Below are positions 1 through 12,375 of a stretch of DNA of 64,000 nt, one piece after another (position 1 is the first letter of the stretch; each line of letters begins with the position of its first letter). A program made the position numbers and the translations under genes. The notes below the pieces were generated by a model. That model worked only from the letters and a program-made list of their open reading frames with translations, did no database searches and had not been told where the DNA came from. Source of the stretch: Pontederia crassipes (taxonomy: Eukaryota > Streptophyta > Magnoliopsida > Commelinales > Pontederiaceae); the NCBI GenBank assembly GCA_030549335.1, contig CM060195.1, forward strand, positions 16,051,501-16,115,500, given 5' to 3'.

Positions 1-148
1 CTTATTACAACCTTTGGGTGCCCTAAGAGGTGATAGATCTTTAGAACTCTAACTCTATTGCAATCCGAAGTTGAACCGTTACATTCAAAGATAATGCTCT
101 TGGGGATTAGAGTCTTAGAGTAAGGTTCAAAGCTATAAGTTATAGATA

Positions 149-294
149 CTTATTACAACCTTTGGGTGTCCTAAGAGGTAATAGATCTTTAGAACTTTAA
201 CTCTATTTCAAACCGAAGTTGAACCGTTACAATCAAAGATAACGCTCTTCGGGATTAGAGTCTGAGTTAGGTTCAAAGCTATAAGTTATAGATA
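149..294 (+). repeat. 146-bp marker monomer, copy 1
   Basis: The monomer carries ctcttcgggatt in place of ctcttggggatt and lacks two bases in tcttagagttag, giving tctgagttag. These two changes occur together in six places, so the copies share descent. It opens the first 13-monomer block. Confidence 0.9.
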
Positions 295-2068
295 CTTATT
301 ACAACCTTTGGGTGTCCTAAGTGGTGCTAGATCTTTAGAACTTTAACTCTATTTCAAACTGAAATTAAACAGTTACAATCAAAGATAATGCTCTTGGGGA
401 TTAGAGTCTTAGAGTAAGGTTCAAAGCTATAAGTTATAGATACTTATTACAACCTTTGGGTGTCCTAAGAGGTGATTGATCTTTAGAACTTTAACTCTAT
501 TTCAAACCGAAGTTGAATCGTTACAATCAAAGATAACGCTCTTGGGGATTAGAGTCTTAGAGTAAGGTTCAAAGCTATAAGTTATAGATACTTATTACAA
601 CCTTTGGGTGCCCTAAGAGGTGATTGATCTTTAGAACTTTAACTCTATTTCAAACCTAAGTTGAACCGTTACAATCAAAGATAACGCTCTTGGGGATTAG
701 AGTCTTAGAGTACGGTTCAAAGCTATAAGTTATAGATACTTATTACAACCTTTGGGTGCCCTAAGAGGTGATAGATCTTTAGAACTCTAACTCTATTTCA
801 AACCGAAGTTGAACCGTTACAATCAAAGAAAACACTCTTGGGGATTAGAGTCTTAGAGTAAGGTTCAAAGCTATAAGTTATAGTACTTATTACAACCTTT
901 GAGTGCCCTAAGAGGAGATAGATCTTTAGAACTTTAACTCTATTTAAAACCGAAGTTGAACCATTACAACCAAAGATAACGCTCTCGGGGATTAGAGTCT
1001 TAGAGTAAGGTTCAAAGCTATAAGTTATAGATACTTATTACAACCTTTGGGTGCCCTAAGAGGTGATCGATCTTTAGAACTTTAACTCTATTTCAAACCG
1101 AAGTTGAACCGTTACAATTAAAGATAACGCTCTTGGGGATTAGAGTCTTAGAGTAAGGTTCAAAGCTATAAGTTATAGACACTTATTACAACCTTTGGGT
1201 GTCCTAAGAGGTGATAGATCTTTAGAACTTTAACTCTATTTCAAACCGAAGTTGAACCGTTACAATCAAAGATAACGCTCTTGGGGATTAGAGTCTTAGA
1301 GTAAGGTTCAAAGCTATAAGTTATAGATACTTATTACAACCTTTGGGTGTCCTAAGAGGTGATAGATCTTTAGAACTTTAACTCTATTTCAAACGAAGTT
1401 GAACCGTTACAATCAAAGATAACGCTCTTGGGGATTAGAGTCTTAGAGTAAGGTTCAAAGCGATAAGTTATAGACACTTATTACATCCTTTAGGTGTCCT
1501 AAGAGGTGATAGATCTTTAGAACTTTAACTCTAATTCAAACCGAAGTTGAACCGTTACATTCAAAGATAACGCTCTTGGGGATTAGAGTCTTAGAGTAAT
1601 GTTCAAAGCGATAAGTTATAGATACTTATTACAACCTTTGGGTGCCCTAAGAGGTGATAGATCTTTAGAACTTTAACTCTATTTCAAACCGAAGTTGAAC
1701 CGTTACAATCAAAGATAACGCTCTTGGGGATTAGAGTCTTAGAGTAAGGTTCAAAGCTATAAGTTATAGATACTTATTACAACCTTTGGGTGCCCTAAGA
1801 GGTGATAGATCTTTAGAACCCTAACTCTATTTCAAACCGAAGTTGAACCGTTACAATCAAAGATAATGCTCTTGAGGATTAGAGTCTTAGAGTAAGGTTC
1901 GAAGCTATAAGTTATAGATACTTATTACAACCTTTGGGTGTCCTAAGAGGTGATTGATCTTTAGAACTTTAACTTTATTATAATCCGAAGTTGAACCGTT
2001 ACATTCAAAGATAACGCTCTTGGGGATTAGAGTCTTAGAGTAAGGTTCAAAGCTATAAGTTATAGATA

Positions 2069-2214
2069 CTTATTACAACCTTTGGGTGCCCTAAGAGGTG
2101 ATAGATCTTTAGAACTCTAACTCTATTTCAAACCGAAGTTGAACCGTTACAATCAAAGATAACGCTCTTCGGGATTAGAGTCTGAGTTAGGTTCAAAGCT
2201 ATAAGTTATAGATA
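2069..2214 (+). repeat. 146-bp marker monomer, copy 2
   Basis: Same paired changes (cttcggg and tctgagttag) as the monomer at 149, lying 1920 bp further on. It is followed by the same gtggtg plus actgaaactaaacc monomer, which shows that a multi-monomer block was copied and not a single unit. Confidence 0.9.
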
Positions 2215-3990
2215 CTTATTACAACCTTTGGGTGTCCTAAGTGGTGATAGATCTTTAGAACTTTCACTCTATTTCAAACTGAAACTAAACCGTTACAATC
2301 AAAGATAACGCTCTTGGGGATTAGAGTCTTAGAGTAAGGTTCAAAGCTATAAGTTATAGATACTTATTACAACCTTTGGGTGTCCTAAGAGGTGATAGAT
2401 CTTTAGAACTTTAACTCTATTTCAAACCGAAGTTGAACCGTTACAATCAAAGATAACGCTCTTGGGGATTAGAGTCTTAGAGTAAGGTTCAAAGCGATAA
2501 GTTATAGATACTTATTACAATCTTTGGGTGCCCTAAGAGGTGATAGATCTTTAGAACTTTAACTCTAATTCAAACCGAAGTTGAACCGTTACATTCAAAG
2601 ATAACGCTCTTGGGGATTAGAGTCTTAGAGTAATGTTCAAAGCGATAAGTTATAGATACTTATTACAACCTTTGGGTGCCCTAAGAGGTGATAGATCTTT
2701 AGAACTTTAACTCTATTTCAAACCGAAGTTGAACCGTTACAATCAAAGATAACGCTCTTGGGGATTAGAGTCTTAGAGTAAGGTTCAAAGCTATAAGTTA
2801 TACATACTTATTACAACCTTTGGGTGCCCTAAGAGGTGATATATCTTTAGAACTCTAACTCTAATTCAAACCGAAGTTGAACCGTTACAATCAAAGATAA
2901 TGCTCTTGGGGATTAGAGTCATAGAGTAAGGTTCGAAGCTATAAGTTATAGATACTTATTACAACCTTTGGGTGCCCTAAGAGGTGATTGATCTTTAGAA
3001 CTTTAACTCTATTTCAAACCGAAGTTGAACCGTTACAATCAAAGATAACGCTCTTGGGGATTAGAGTCTTAGAGTACGGTTCAAAGCTATAAGTTATAGA
3101 TATTTATTACAACCTTTTGGTGCCCTAAGTGGTGATAGATCTTTAGAACTCTAACTCTATTTCAAACCGAAGTTGAACCGTTACAATCAAAGATAACGCT
3201 CTTGGGGATTAGAGTCTTAGAGTAAGGTTCAAAGCGATAAGTTATAGATACTTATTAAAACCTTTGGGTGCCCTAAGAGGTGATAGATCTTTAGAACTTT
3301 AACTCTATTTCAAACCGAAGTTGAACCGTTACAATCAAAGATAACGCTCTTGGGGATTAGAGTCTTAGAGTAAGGTTCAAAGCTATAAGTTATAGATACT
3401 TATTACAACCTTTGGGTGTCCTAAGTGGTGATAGATCTTTACAACTTTAACTCTATTTCAAACCGAAGTTGAACCGTTACAATCAAAGATAACGCTCTTG
3501 GGGATTAGAGTCTTAGAGTAAGGTTCAAAGCTATAAGTTATAGATACTTATTACAACCTTTGGGTGTCCTAAGTGGTGATAGATCTTTACAACTTTAACT
3601 CTATTTCAAACCGAAGTTGAACCGTTACAATCAAAGATAACGCTCTTGGGGATTAGAGTCTTAGAGTAAGGTTCAAAGCGATAAGTTATAGATACCTATT
3701 ACAACCTTTGGGTGCCCTAAGAGGTGATAGATCTTTAGAACTTTAACTCTATTTCAAACCGAAGTTGAACCGTTATAATCAAAGATAACGCTCTTGGGGA
3801 TTAGAGTCTTACCTTAAGGTTCAAAGCTATAAGTTATAGATACTTATTACAACCATTGGGTGTCCTAAGAGGTGATAGATCTTTAGAACTCTAACTCTAT
3901 TGCAATCCGAAGTTGAACAGTTACATTCAAAGATAACGCTCTTGGGGATTAGAGTCTTAGAGTAAGGTTCAAAGCTATAAGTTATAGATA

Positions 3991-4136
3991 CTTATTACAA
4001 CCTTTGGATGTCCTAAGAGGTGATAGATCTTTAGAACTTTAACTCTATTTCAAACCGAAGTTGAACCGTTACAATCAAAGATAACGCTCTTCGGGATTAG
4101 AGTCTGAGTTAGGTTCAAAGCTATAAGTTATAGATA
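3991..4136 (+). repeat. 146-bp marker monomer, copy 3
   Basis: Same diagnostic changes, 1922 bp after copy 2, again followed by the actgaaactaaacc monomer. It closes the second 13-monomer block. Confidence 0.9.
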
Positions 4137-6356
4137 CTTATTACAACCTTTGGGTGTCCTAAGTGGTGATAGATCTTTAGAACTTTAACTCTATTTCAAA
4201 CTGAAACTAAACCGTTACAAACAAAGATAACGCTCTTGGGGATTAGAGTCTTAGAGTAAGGTTCAAAGATATAAGTTATAGATACTTATTACAACCTTTG
4301 GGTGTCCTAAGAGGTGATTGATCTTTAGAACTTTAACTCTATTTCAAACCGAAGTTGAATCGTTACAATCAAATATAACGCTCTTGGGGATTAGAGTCTT
4401 AGAGTAAGGTTCAAAGCTATAAGTTATAGACACTTATTACAACCTTTGGGTGTCCTAAGAGGTGATAGATCTTTAGAACTTTAACTCTATTTCAAACCGA
4501 AGTTGAACCGTTACAATCAAAGATAACGCTCTTGGGGATTAGAGTCTTAGAGTAAGGTTCAAAGCGATAAGTTATAGATACTTATTACAATCTTTGGGTG
4601 CCCTAAGAGGTGATAGATCTTTAGAACTTTAACTCTATTTCAAACCGAAGTTGAACCGTTACATTCAAAGATAACGCTCTTGGGGATTAGAGTTTTAGAG
4701 TAATGTTCAAAACGATAAGTTATAGATACTTATTACAACCTTTGGGTGCCCTAAGAGGTGATAGATCTTTAGAACTTTAACTCTATTTCAAACCGAAGTT
4801 GAACCGTTACAATCAAAGATAACGCTCTTGGGGATTAGAGTCTTAGAGTAAGGTTCAAAGCGATAAGTTATAGATACTTATTACAATCTTTGGGTGCCCT
4901 AAGAGGTGATAGATCTTTAGAACTTTAACTCTATTTCAAACCGAAGTTGAACCGTTACAATCAAAGATAACGCTCTTGGGGATTAGAGTCTTAGAGTAAG
5001 GTTTATAGCTATAAGTTATAGATACTTATTACAACCTTTGGGTGCCCTAAGAGGTGATAGATCTTTAGAACTCTAACTCTATTTCAAACCGAAGTTGAAC
5101 CGTTACAATCAAAGATAACGCTCTTGGGGATTAGAGTCTTAGAGTAAGGTTCAAAGCTATAAGTTATAGATACTTATTACAACCTTTGGGTTCCCTAAGA
5201 GGTGATTGATCTTTAGAAATTTAAATCTATTTCAAACCTAAGTTGAACCGTTACAATCAAAGATAACGCTCTTGGGGATTAGAGTCTTAGAGTAAGGTTC
5301 AAAGCTATAAGTTATAGATACTTATTACAACCTTTGGGTGCCATAAGAGGTGATAGATCTTTAGAAATCTAACTGTATTGCAATCCGAAGTTGAACCGTT
5401 ACAATCAAAGATAACGCTCTTGGGGATTAGTGTCTTAGAGTAAGGTTCAAAGCTATAAGTTATAGATACTTATTACAACCTTTGAGTGCCCTAAGGGGAG
5501 ATAGATCTTTAGAACTTTAACTCTATTTAAAACCGAAGTTGAACCGTTACAAACAAAGATAACGCTCTTGGGGATTAGAGTCTTAGAGTAAGGTTCAAAG
5601 CTATAAGTTATAGATACTTATTACAACCTTTGGGTGCCCTAAGAGGTGATCGATCTTTAGAACTTTAACTCTATTTCAAACCGAAGTTGATCCGTTACAA
5701 TCAAAGATAGCGCTCTTGGGGATTAGAGTCTTAGAGTAAGGTTCAAAGCTATAAGTTATAGACACTTATTACAACCTTTGGGTGTCATAAGAGGTGATAG
5801 ATCTTTAGAACTTTAACTCTATTTCAAACCGAAGTTGAACCGTTACAATCAAAGATAACGCTCTTGGGGATTAGAGTCTTAGAGTATGGTTCAAAGCTAT
5901 AAATTATAGACACTTATTACAACCTTTGGGTGTCCTAAGAGGTGATAGATCTTTAGAACTTTTACTCTATTTCAAACCGAAGTTGAACCGTTACAATCAA
6001 AGATAACGCTCTTGGGGATTAGAGTCTTAGAGTTAGGTTCAAAGCTATAAGTTATAGACACTTATTACAACCTTTGGGTGTCTTAAGAGGTGATAGATCA
6101 ATAGAACTTTAACTCTATTTCAAACCGAAGTTGAACCGTTACAATCAAAGAAAACGCTCTTGGGGATTAGAGTTTTAGAGTAGGGTTCAAAGCTATAAGT
6201 TATAGATACTTATTACAACCTTTGGGTGCCCTAAGAGGAGATAGATCTTTAGAACTTTAACTCTATTTCAAATCGAAGTTGAACCGTTACATTCAAAGAT
6301 AACGCTCTTGGGGATTAGAGTCTTAGAGTAAGGCTCAAAGCTATAAGTTATAGATA

Positions 6357-6652
6357 CTTATTACAACCTTTGGGTGCCCTAAGAAGTGATTGATCTTTAG
6401 AACTTTAACTCTATTTCAAATCGAAGTTGAACCGTTACATTCAAAGATAACGCTCTTGGGGATTAGAGTCTTAGAGTAAGGCTCAAAGCTATAAGTTATA
6501 GATACTTATTACAACCTTTGGGTGCCCTAAGAAGTGATTGATCTTTAGAACTTTAACTCTATTTCAAACCGAAGTTGAACCGTTACAATCAAAGATAACG
6601 CTCTTGGTGATTAGAGTCTTAGAGTAAGGTTCAAAGCTATAAGTTATAGATA
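6357..6652 (+). repeat. Pair of ccctaagaagtgattg monomers
   Basis: Two neighbouring monomers share the rare string aagaagtgattgatc, which is absent elsewhere except at 9917-10360. The first also has aaatcgaag and aggctcaaag. This is a local single-monomer duplication. Confidence 0.85.
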
Positions 6653-6948
6653 CTTATTACAACCTTTGGGTGTCCTAAGAGGTGATTGATCTTTAGAACT
6701 TTAACTCTATTTCAAACCGAAGTTGAACCGTTACAATCAAAGATAACGCTCTTGGGGATTAGAGTCTTAGAGTAAGGTTCAAAGCTATAAGTTATAGATA
6801 CTTATTACAACCTTTGGGTGTCCTAAGAGGTGATAGATCTTTAGAACTCTAACTCTATTGCAATCCGAAGTTGAACCGTTACATTCAAAGATAACGCTCT
6901 TGGGGATTAGAGTCTTAGAGTAAGGTTCAAAGCTATAAGTTATAGATA

Positions 6949-7094
6949 CTTATTACAACCTTTGGGTGTCCTAAGAGGTAATAGATCTTTAGAACTTTAA
7001 CTCTATTTCAAACCGAAGTTGAACCGTTACAATCAAAGATAACGCTCTTCGGGATTAGAGTCTGAGTTAGGTTCAAAGCTATAAGTTATAGATA
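6949..7094 (+). repeat. 146-bp marker monomer, copy 4
   Basis: Same diagnostic changes, 2958 bp (20 monomers less 2 bp) after copy 3. The following monomer differs from copies 1-3: it carries the 12-bp internal duplication at 7115, a junction shared only with copy 6. Confidence 0.9.
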
Positions 7095-7114
7095 CTTATT
7101 ACAACCTTTGGGTG

Positions 7115-7138
7115 TCCTAAGTGGTGCCCTAAGAGGTG
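7115..7138 (+). repeat. 12-bp tandem duplication inside a monomer, first site
   Basis: Monomer positions 21-32 are present twice, as tcctaagtggtg then ccctaagaggtg. The two halves carry different subfamily bases (tcct/agtgg and ccct/agagg). The junction therefore joined two different monomers slightly out of register; it did not copy one monomer on itself. Confidence 0.9.
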
Positions 7139-8882
7139 ATAGATCTTTAGAACTCTAACTCTATTTCAAACCGAAGTTGAACCGTTACAATCAAAGATAA
7201 CGCTCTTGGGGATTAGAGTCTTAGAGTAAGGTTCAAAGCTATAAGTTATAGATACTTATTACAACCTTTGGGTGCCCTAAGAGGTGATTGATCTTTAGAA
7301 CTTTAACTCTATTTCAAACCTAAGTTGAACCGTTACAATCAAAGATAACGCTCTTGGGGATTAGAGTCTTAGAGTACGGTTCAAAGCTATAAGTTATAGA
7401 TACTTATTACAACCTTTGGGTGCCCTAAGAGGTGATAGATCTTTAGAACTCTAACTCTATTTCAAACCGAAGTTGAACCGTTACAATCAAAGAAAACACT
7501 CTTGGGGATTAGAGTCTTAGAGTAAGGTTCAAAGCTATAAGTTATAGATACTTATTACAACCTTTGAGTGCCCTAAGAGGAGATAGATCTTTAGAACTTT
7601 AACTCTATTTAAAACCGAAGTTGAACCGTTACAACCAAAGATAACGCTCTTGGGGATTAGAGTCTTAGAGTAAGGTTCAAAGCTATAAGTTATAGATACT
7701 TATTACAACCTTTGGGTGCCCTAAGAGGTGATCGATCTTTAGAACTTTAACTCTATTTCAAACCGAAGTTGAACCGTTACAATCAAAGATAACGCTCTTG
7801 GGGATTAGAGTCTTAGAGTAAGGTTCAAAGCTATAAGTTATAGACACTTATTACAACCTTTGGGTGTCCTAAGAGGTGATAGATCTTTAGAACTTTAACT
7901 CTATTTCAAACCGAAGTTGAACCGTTACAATCAAAGATAACGCTCTTGGGGATTAGAGTCTTAGAGTAAGGTTCAAAGCTATAAGTTATAGACACTTATT
8001 ACAACCTTTGGGTGTCCTAAGAGGTGATAGATCTTTAGAACTTTTACTCTATTTCAAACCGAAGTTGAACCGTTACAATCAAAGACAACGCTCTTGGGGA
8101 TTAGAGTCTTAGAGTTAGGTTCAAAGCTATAACTTATAGACACTTATTACATCCTTTGGGTGTCTTAAGAGGTGATAGATCAATAGAACTTTAACTCTAT
8201 TTCAAACCGACGTTGAACCGTTACAATCAAAGAAAACGCTCTTGGGGATTAGAGTCTTAGAGTAAGGTTCAAAGCTATAAGTTATAGATACTTATTACAA
8301 TCTTTGGGTGCCCTAAGAGGAGATAGATCTTTAGAACTTTAACTCTATTTCAAATCGAAGTTGAACCGTTACATTCAAAGATAACGCTCTTGTGGATTAG
8401 AGTCTTAGAGTAAGGTTCAAAGCTATAAGTTATAGATACTTATTACAACCTTTGGGTGCCCTAAGAGGTGATTGATCTTTAGAACTTTAACTCTATTTCA
8501 AACCGAAGTTGAACCGTTACAATCAAAGATAACGCTCTTGGGGATTAGAGTCTTAGAGTAAGGTTCAAAGCTATAAGTTATAGATACTTATTACAACCTT
8601 TGGGTGTCCTAAGAGGTGATTGATCTTTAGAACTTTAACTCTATTTCAAACCGAAGTTGAACCGTTACAATCAAAGATAACGCTCTTGGGGATTAGAGTC
8701 TTAGAGTAAGGTTCAAAGCTATAAGTTATAGATACTTATTACAACCTTTGGGTGCCCTAAGAGGTGATAGATCTTTAGAACTCTAACTCTATTGCAATCC
8801 GAAGTTGAACCGTTACATTCAAAGATAACGCTCTTGGGGATTAGAGTCTTAGAGTAAGGTTCAAAGCTATAAGTTATAGATA

Positions 8883-9028
8883 CTTATTACAACCTTTGGG
8901 TGTCCTAAGAGGTAATAGATCTTTAGAACTTTAACTCTATTTCAAACCGAAGTTGAACCGTTACAATCAAAGATAACGCTCTTCGGGATTAGAGTCTGAG
9001 TTAGGTTCAAAGCTATAAGTTATAGATA
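8883..9028 (+). repeat. 146-bp marker monomer, copy 5
   Basis: Same diagnostic changes, 1934 bp after copy 4 (13 monomers, less 2 bp, plus the 12-bp duplication). It is followed by gtggtgctagatc and actgaaactaaacc monomers, as after copy 1. Confidence 0.9.
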
Positions 9029-9916
9029 CTTATTACAACCTTTGGGTGTCCTAAGTGGTGCTAGATCTTTAGAACTTAAACTCTATTTCAAACTGAAACT
9101 AAACCGTTACAATCAAAGATAATGCTCTTGGGGATTAGAGTCTTAGAGTAAGGTTCAAAGCTATAAGTTATAGATACTTATTACAACCTTTGGGTGTCCT
9201 AAGAGGTGATTGATCTTTAGAACTTTAACTCTATTTCAAACCGAAGTTGAATCGTTACAATCAAAGATAACGCTCTTGGGGATTAGAGTCTTAGAGTAAG
9301 GTTCAAAGCTATAAGTTATAGACACTTATTACATCCTTTGGGTGTCCTAAGAGGTGATAGATCTTTAGAACTTTAACTCTATTTCAAACCGAAGTTGAAC
9401 CGTTACAATCAAAGATAACGCTCTTGGGGATTAGAGTCTTAGAGTAAAGTTCAAAGCGATAAGTTATAGATACTTATTACAATCTTTGGGTGCCCTAAGA
9501 GGTGATAGCTCTTTAGAACTTTAACTCTAATTCAGACCGAAGTTGAACCGTTACATTCAAAGATAACGCTCTTGGGGATTAGAGTCTTAGAGTAATGTTC
9601 AAAGCGATAAGTTATAGATACTTATTACAACCTTTGGGTGCCCTAAGAGGTGATAGATCTTTAGAACTTTAACTCTATTTCAAACCGAAGTTGAACCGTT
9701 ACAATCAAAGATAACGCTCTTGGGGATTAGAGTCTTAGAGTAAGGTTCAAAGCTATAAGTTATAGATACTTATTACAACCTTTGGGTGCCCTAAGAGGAG
9801 ATAGATCTTTAGAACTTTAACTCTATTTCAAATCGAAGTTGAACCGTTACATTCAAAGATAACGCTCTTGGGGATTAGAGTCTTAGAGTAAGGCTCAAAG
9901 CTATAAGTTATAGATA

Positions 9917-10360
9917 CTTATTACAACCTTTGGGTGCCCTAAGAAGTGATTGATCTTTAGAACTTTAACTCTATTTCAAATCGAAGTTGAACCGTTACAT
10001 TCAAAGATAACGCTCTTGGGGATTAGAGTCTTAGAGTAAGGCTCAAAGCTATAAGTTATAGATACTTATTACATCCTTTGGGTGCCCTAAGAAGTGATTG
10101 ATCTTTAGAACTTTAACTCTATTTCAAATCGAAGTTGAACCGTTACAATCAAAGATAACGCTCTTGGGGATTAGAGTCTTAGAGTAAGGCTCAAAGCTAT
10201 AAGTTATAGATACTTATTACATCCTTTGGGTGCCCTAAGAAGTGATTGATCTTTAGAACTTTAACTCTATTTCAAACCGAAGTTGAACCGTTACAATCAA
10301 AGATAACGCTCTTGGGGATTAGAGTCTTAGAGTAAGGTTCAAAGCTATAAGTTATAGATA
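9917..10360 (+). repeat. Triplet of ccctaagaagtgattg monomers
   Basis: Three neighbouring monomers carry the same rare aagaagtgattgatc string seen twice at 6357-6652. The second and third also share acatcctttggg, so the third is most simply a fresh duplicate of the second. This is a direct example of one-monomer copy-number change between two otherwise matching blocks. Confidence 0.85.
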
Positions 10361-10508
10361 CTTATTACAACCTTTGGGTGCCCTAAGAGGTGATAGATCT
10401 TTAGAACTCTAACTCTATTGCAATCCGAAGTTGAACCGTTACATTCAAAGATAACGCTCTTGGGGATTAGAGTCTTAGAGTAAGGTTCAAAGCTATAAGT
10501 TATAGATA

Positions 10509-10654
10509 CTTATTACAACCTTTGGGTGTCCTAAGAGGTAATAGATCTATAGAACTTTAACTCTATTTCAAACCGAAGTTGAACCGTTACAATCAAAGAT
10601 AACGCTCTTCGGGATTAGAGTCTGAGTTAGGTTCAAAGCTATAAGTTATAGATA
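10509..10654 (+). repeat. 146-bp marker monomer, copy 6
   Basis: Same diagnostic changes, 1626 bp (11 monomers less 2 bp) after copy 5 and 3560 bp after copy 4. It is followed, as copy 4 is, by a monomer with the 12-bp duplication. Confidence 0.9.
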
Positions 10655-10674
10655 CTTATTACAACCTTTGGGTG

Positions 10675-10698
10675 TCCTAAGTGGTGCCCTAAGAGGTG
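10675..10698 (+). repeat. 12-bp tandem duplication inside a monomer, second site
   Basis: The same out-of-register junction as at 7115, exactly 3560 bp downstream, inside matching flanks. The shared junction shows that the 24-monomer block from about 7.1 to 10.7 kb has a second copy beginning here. Confidence 0.9.
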
Positions 10699-11647
10699 AT
10701 AGATCTTTAGAACTCTAACTCTATTTCAAACCGAAGTTGAACCGTTACAATCAAAGATAACGCTCTTGGGGATTAGAGTCTTAGAGTAAGGTTCAAAGCT
10801 ATAAGTTATAGATACTTATTACAACCTTTGGGTGCCCTAAGAGGTGATTGATCTTTAGAACTTTAACTCTATTTCAAACCTAAGTTGAACCGTTACAATC
10901 AAAGATAACGCTCTTGGGGATTAGAGTCTTAGAGTACGGTTCAAAGCTATAAGTTATAGATACTTATTACAACCTTTGGGTGCCCTAAGAGGTGATAGAT
11001 CTTTAGAACTCTAACTCTATTTCAAACCGAAGTTGAACCGTTACAATCAAAGATAACGCTCTTGGGGATTAGAGTCTTAGAGTAAGGTTCAAAGCTATAA
11101 GTTATAGATGCTTATTACAACCTTTGGGTGCCCTAAGAGGTGATAGATCTTTAGAACTCTAACTCTATTTCAAACCAAAGTTGAACCGTTACAATCAAAG
11201 ATAACGCTCTTGGGGATTAGAGTCTTAGAGTAAGGTTCAAAGCTATAAGTTATAGATACTTATTACAACCTTTGGGTGTCCTAAGAGGTGATAGATCTTT
11301 AGAACTTTAACTCTATTTCAAACCGAAGTTGAACCGTTACAATCAAAGAAAACACTCTTGGGGATTAGAGTCTTAGAGTAAGGTTCAAAGCTATAAGTTA
11401 TAGATACTTATTACAACCTTTGAGTGCCCTAAGAGGAGATAGATCTTTAGAACTTTAACTCTATTTAAACCGAAGTTGAACCGTTACAACCAAAGATAAC
11501 GCTCTTGGGGATTAGAGTCTTAGAGTAAGGTTCAAAGCTATAAGTTATAGATACTTATTACAACCTTTGGGTGCCCTAAGAGGTGATCGATCTTTAGAAC
11601 TTTAACTCTATTTCAAACCGAAGTTGAACCGTTACAATCAAAGATAA

Positions 11648-11842
11648 GTTCTAAAGATCTATCACCTCTTAGGGCACCCAAAGGTTGTAATAAGTATCTA
11701 TAACTTATAGCTTTGAACCTTGCTCTAAGACTCTAATCCCCAAGAGCGTTATCTTTGATTGTAACGGTTCAACTTCGGTTTGCAATAGAGTTAAAATTCT
11801 AAAGATCTATCACCTCTTTGGACACCCAAAGGTTGTAATAAG
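11648..11842 (-). repeat. Inverted segment of satellite, 195 bp (1.3 monomers)
   Basis: This is the only minus-strand stretch in the window. Read in reverse from 11842, it runs through one complete monomer and on to position 47 of the next, ending at gatctttagaac. The left junction is aagataa/gttctaaag, with two to three bases of possible overlap. The right junction is gtaataag/tttcaaatc. The inverted monomer has the agagcaagg variant, seen elsewhere only in the domain to its right (near 12938, 13382 and 16340), so its source was probably that domain. The flanking plus-strand monomers stop at position 94 and resume at position 58, so the flanks are not a simple cut-and-flip of one intact repeat. 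Confidence 0.93.
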
Positions 11843-12081
11843 TTTCAAATCAAAGTTGAACCGTTACAATCAAAGATAACGCTCTTGGGGATTAGAGTCT
11901 TAGAGTAAGGGTCAAAGCTATAAGTTATAGATACTTATTACAACCTTTGGGTGCCCTAAGAGGTAATAGATCTTTATAACTTTAACTCTATTTCAAATCA
12001 AAGTTGAACCGTTACAATCAAATATAATGCTCTTGGGGATTAGGGTCTTAGAGTAAGGTTCAAAGCTATAAGTTATAGATA

Positions 12082-12375
12082 CTTATTACAACCTTTGGGT
12101 ATCCTAAGAGGTGATAGATCTTTAGAACTCTAACTCTATTGCAATCCGAAGTTGAACCGTTACAATCAATGATAAAGCTCTTGGGGATTAGAGTCTTAGA
12201 GTTAGGTTCAAAGTATAAGTTATAGATGATACTTGTTACAACCTTTGGGTGTCCTAAGGGGTGAAATAGATTTTGTTAACTCTATTTCGAACCGAAGCTG
12301 AACCGTTACAATCAAAGATAACGCTCTTGGGGATTAGAGTTTTAGAGTTAGGTTCAAAGCTATAAGTTATAGATA
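12082..12375 (+). repeat. Odd-length monomer pair (150 + 144 bp), copy 1
   Basis: The first monomer ends in tatagatgat, a 3-bp expansion of the normal tatagat, and has a 1-bp loss in aagtataag. The second begins cttgttac and carries gaaatagattttgttaactc in place of the usual gatagatctttagaactttaactc, a net loss of 4 bp. The replaced stretch removes the AGATCT site and most of the left arm of the monomer inverted repeat. Confidence 0.85.

Larger units (their letters stand above)
1..11647 (+). repeat. Array domain 1: agagtaagg monomers, loose 11/13/20-monomer blocks
   Basis: About 79 monomers, most with agagtaaggttc at positions 117-128. A distinctive two-monomer marker recurs: a ctctattgcaatccgaag monomer followed by a 146-bp monomer with tctgagttag. 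Its tctgag lies at 261, 2181, 4103, 7061, 8995 and 10621. The intervals of 1920, 1922, 2958, 1934 and 1626 bp correspond to 13, 13, 20, 13 and 11 monomers with small indels. A second block, marked by gattgatc, caaacctaag, tacggtt, gaaaacactc and gtgatcgatc, starts near 591, 7255 and 10815. The blocks resemble each other but are mosaic, so this is an older or much-rearranged higher-order repeat. Confidence 0.85.

Noticed and set aside
11648-11842. Terminal inverted repeat or transposon at the inversion
   Set aside because: The inverted DNA is ordinary satellite sequence, with no target-site duplication, foreign core or second matching end nearby.
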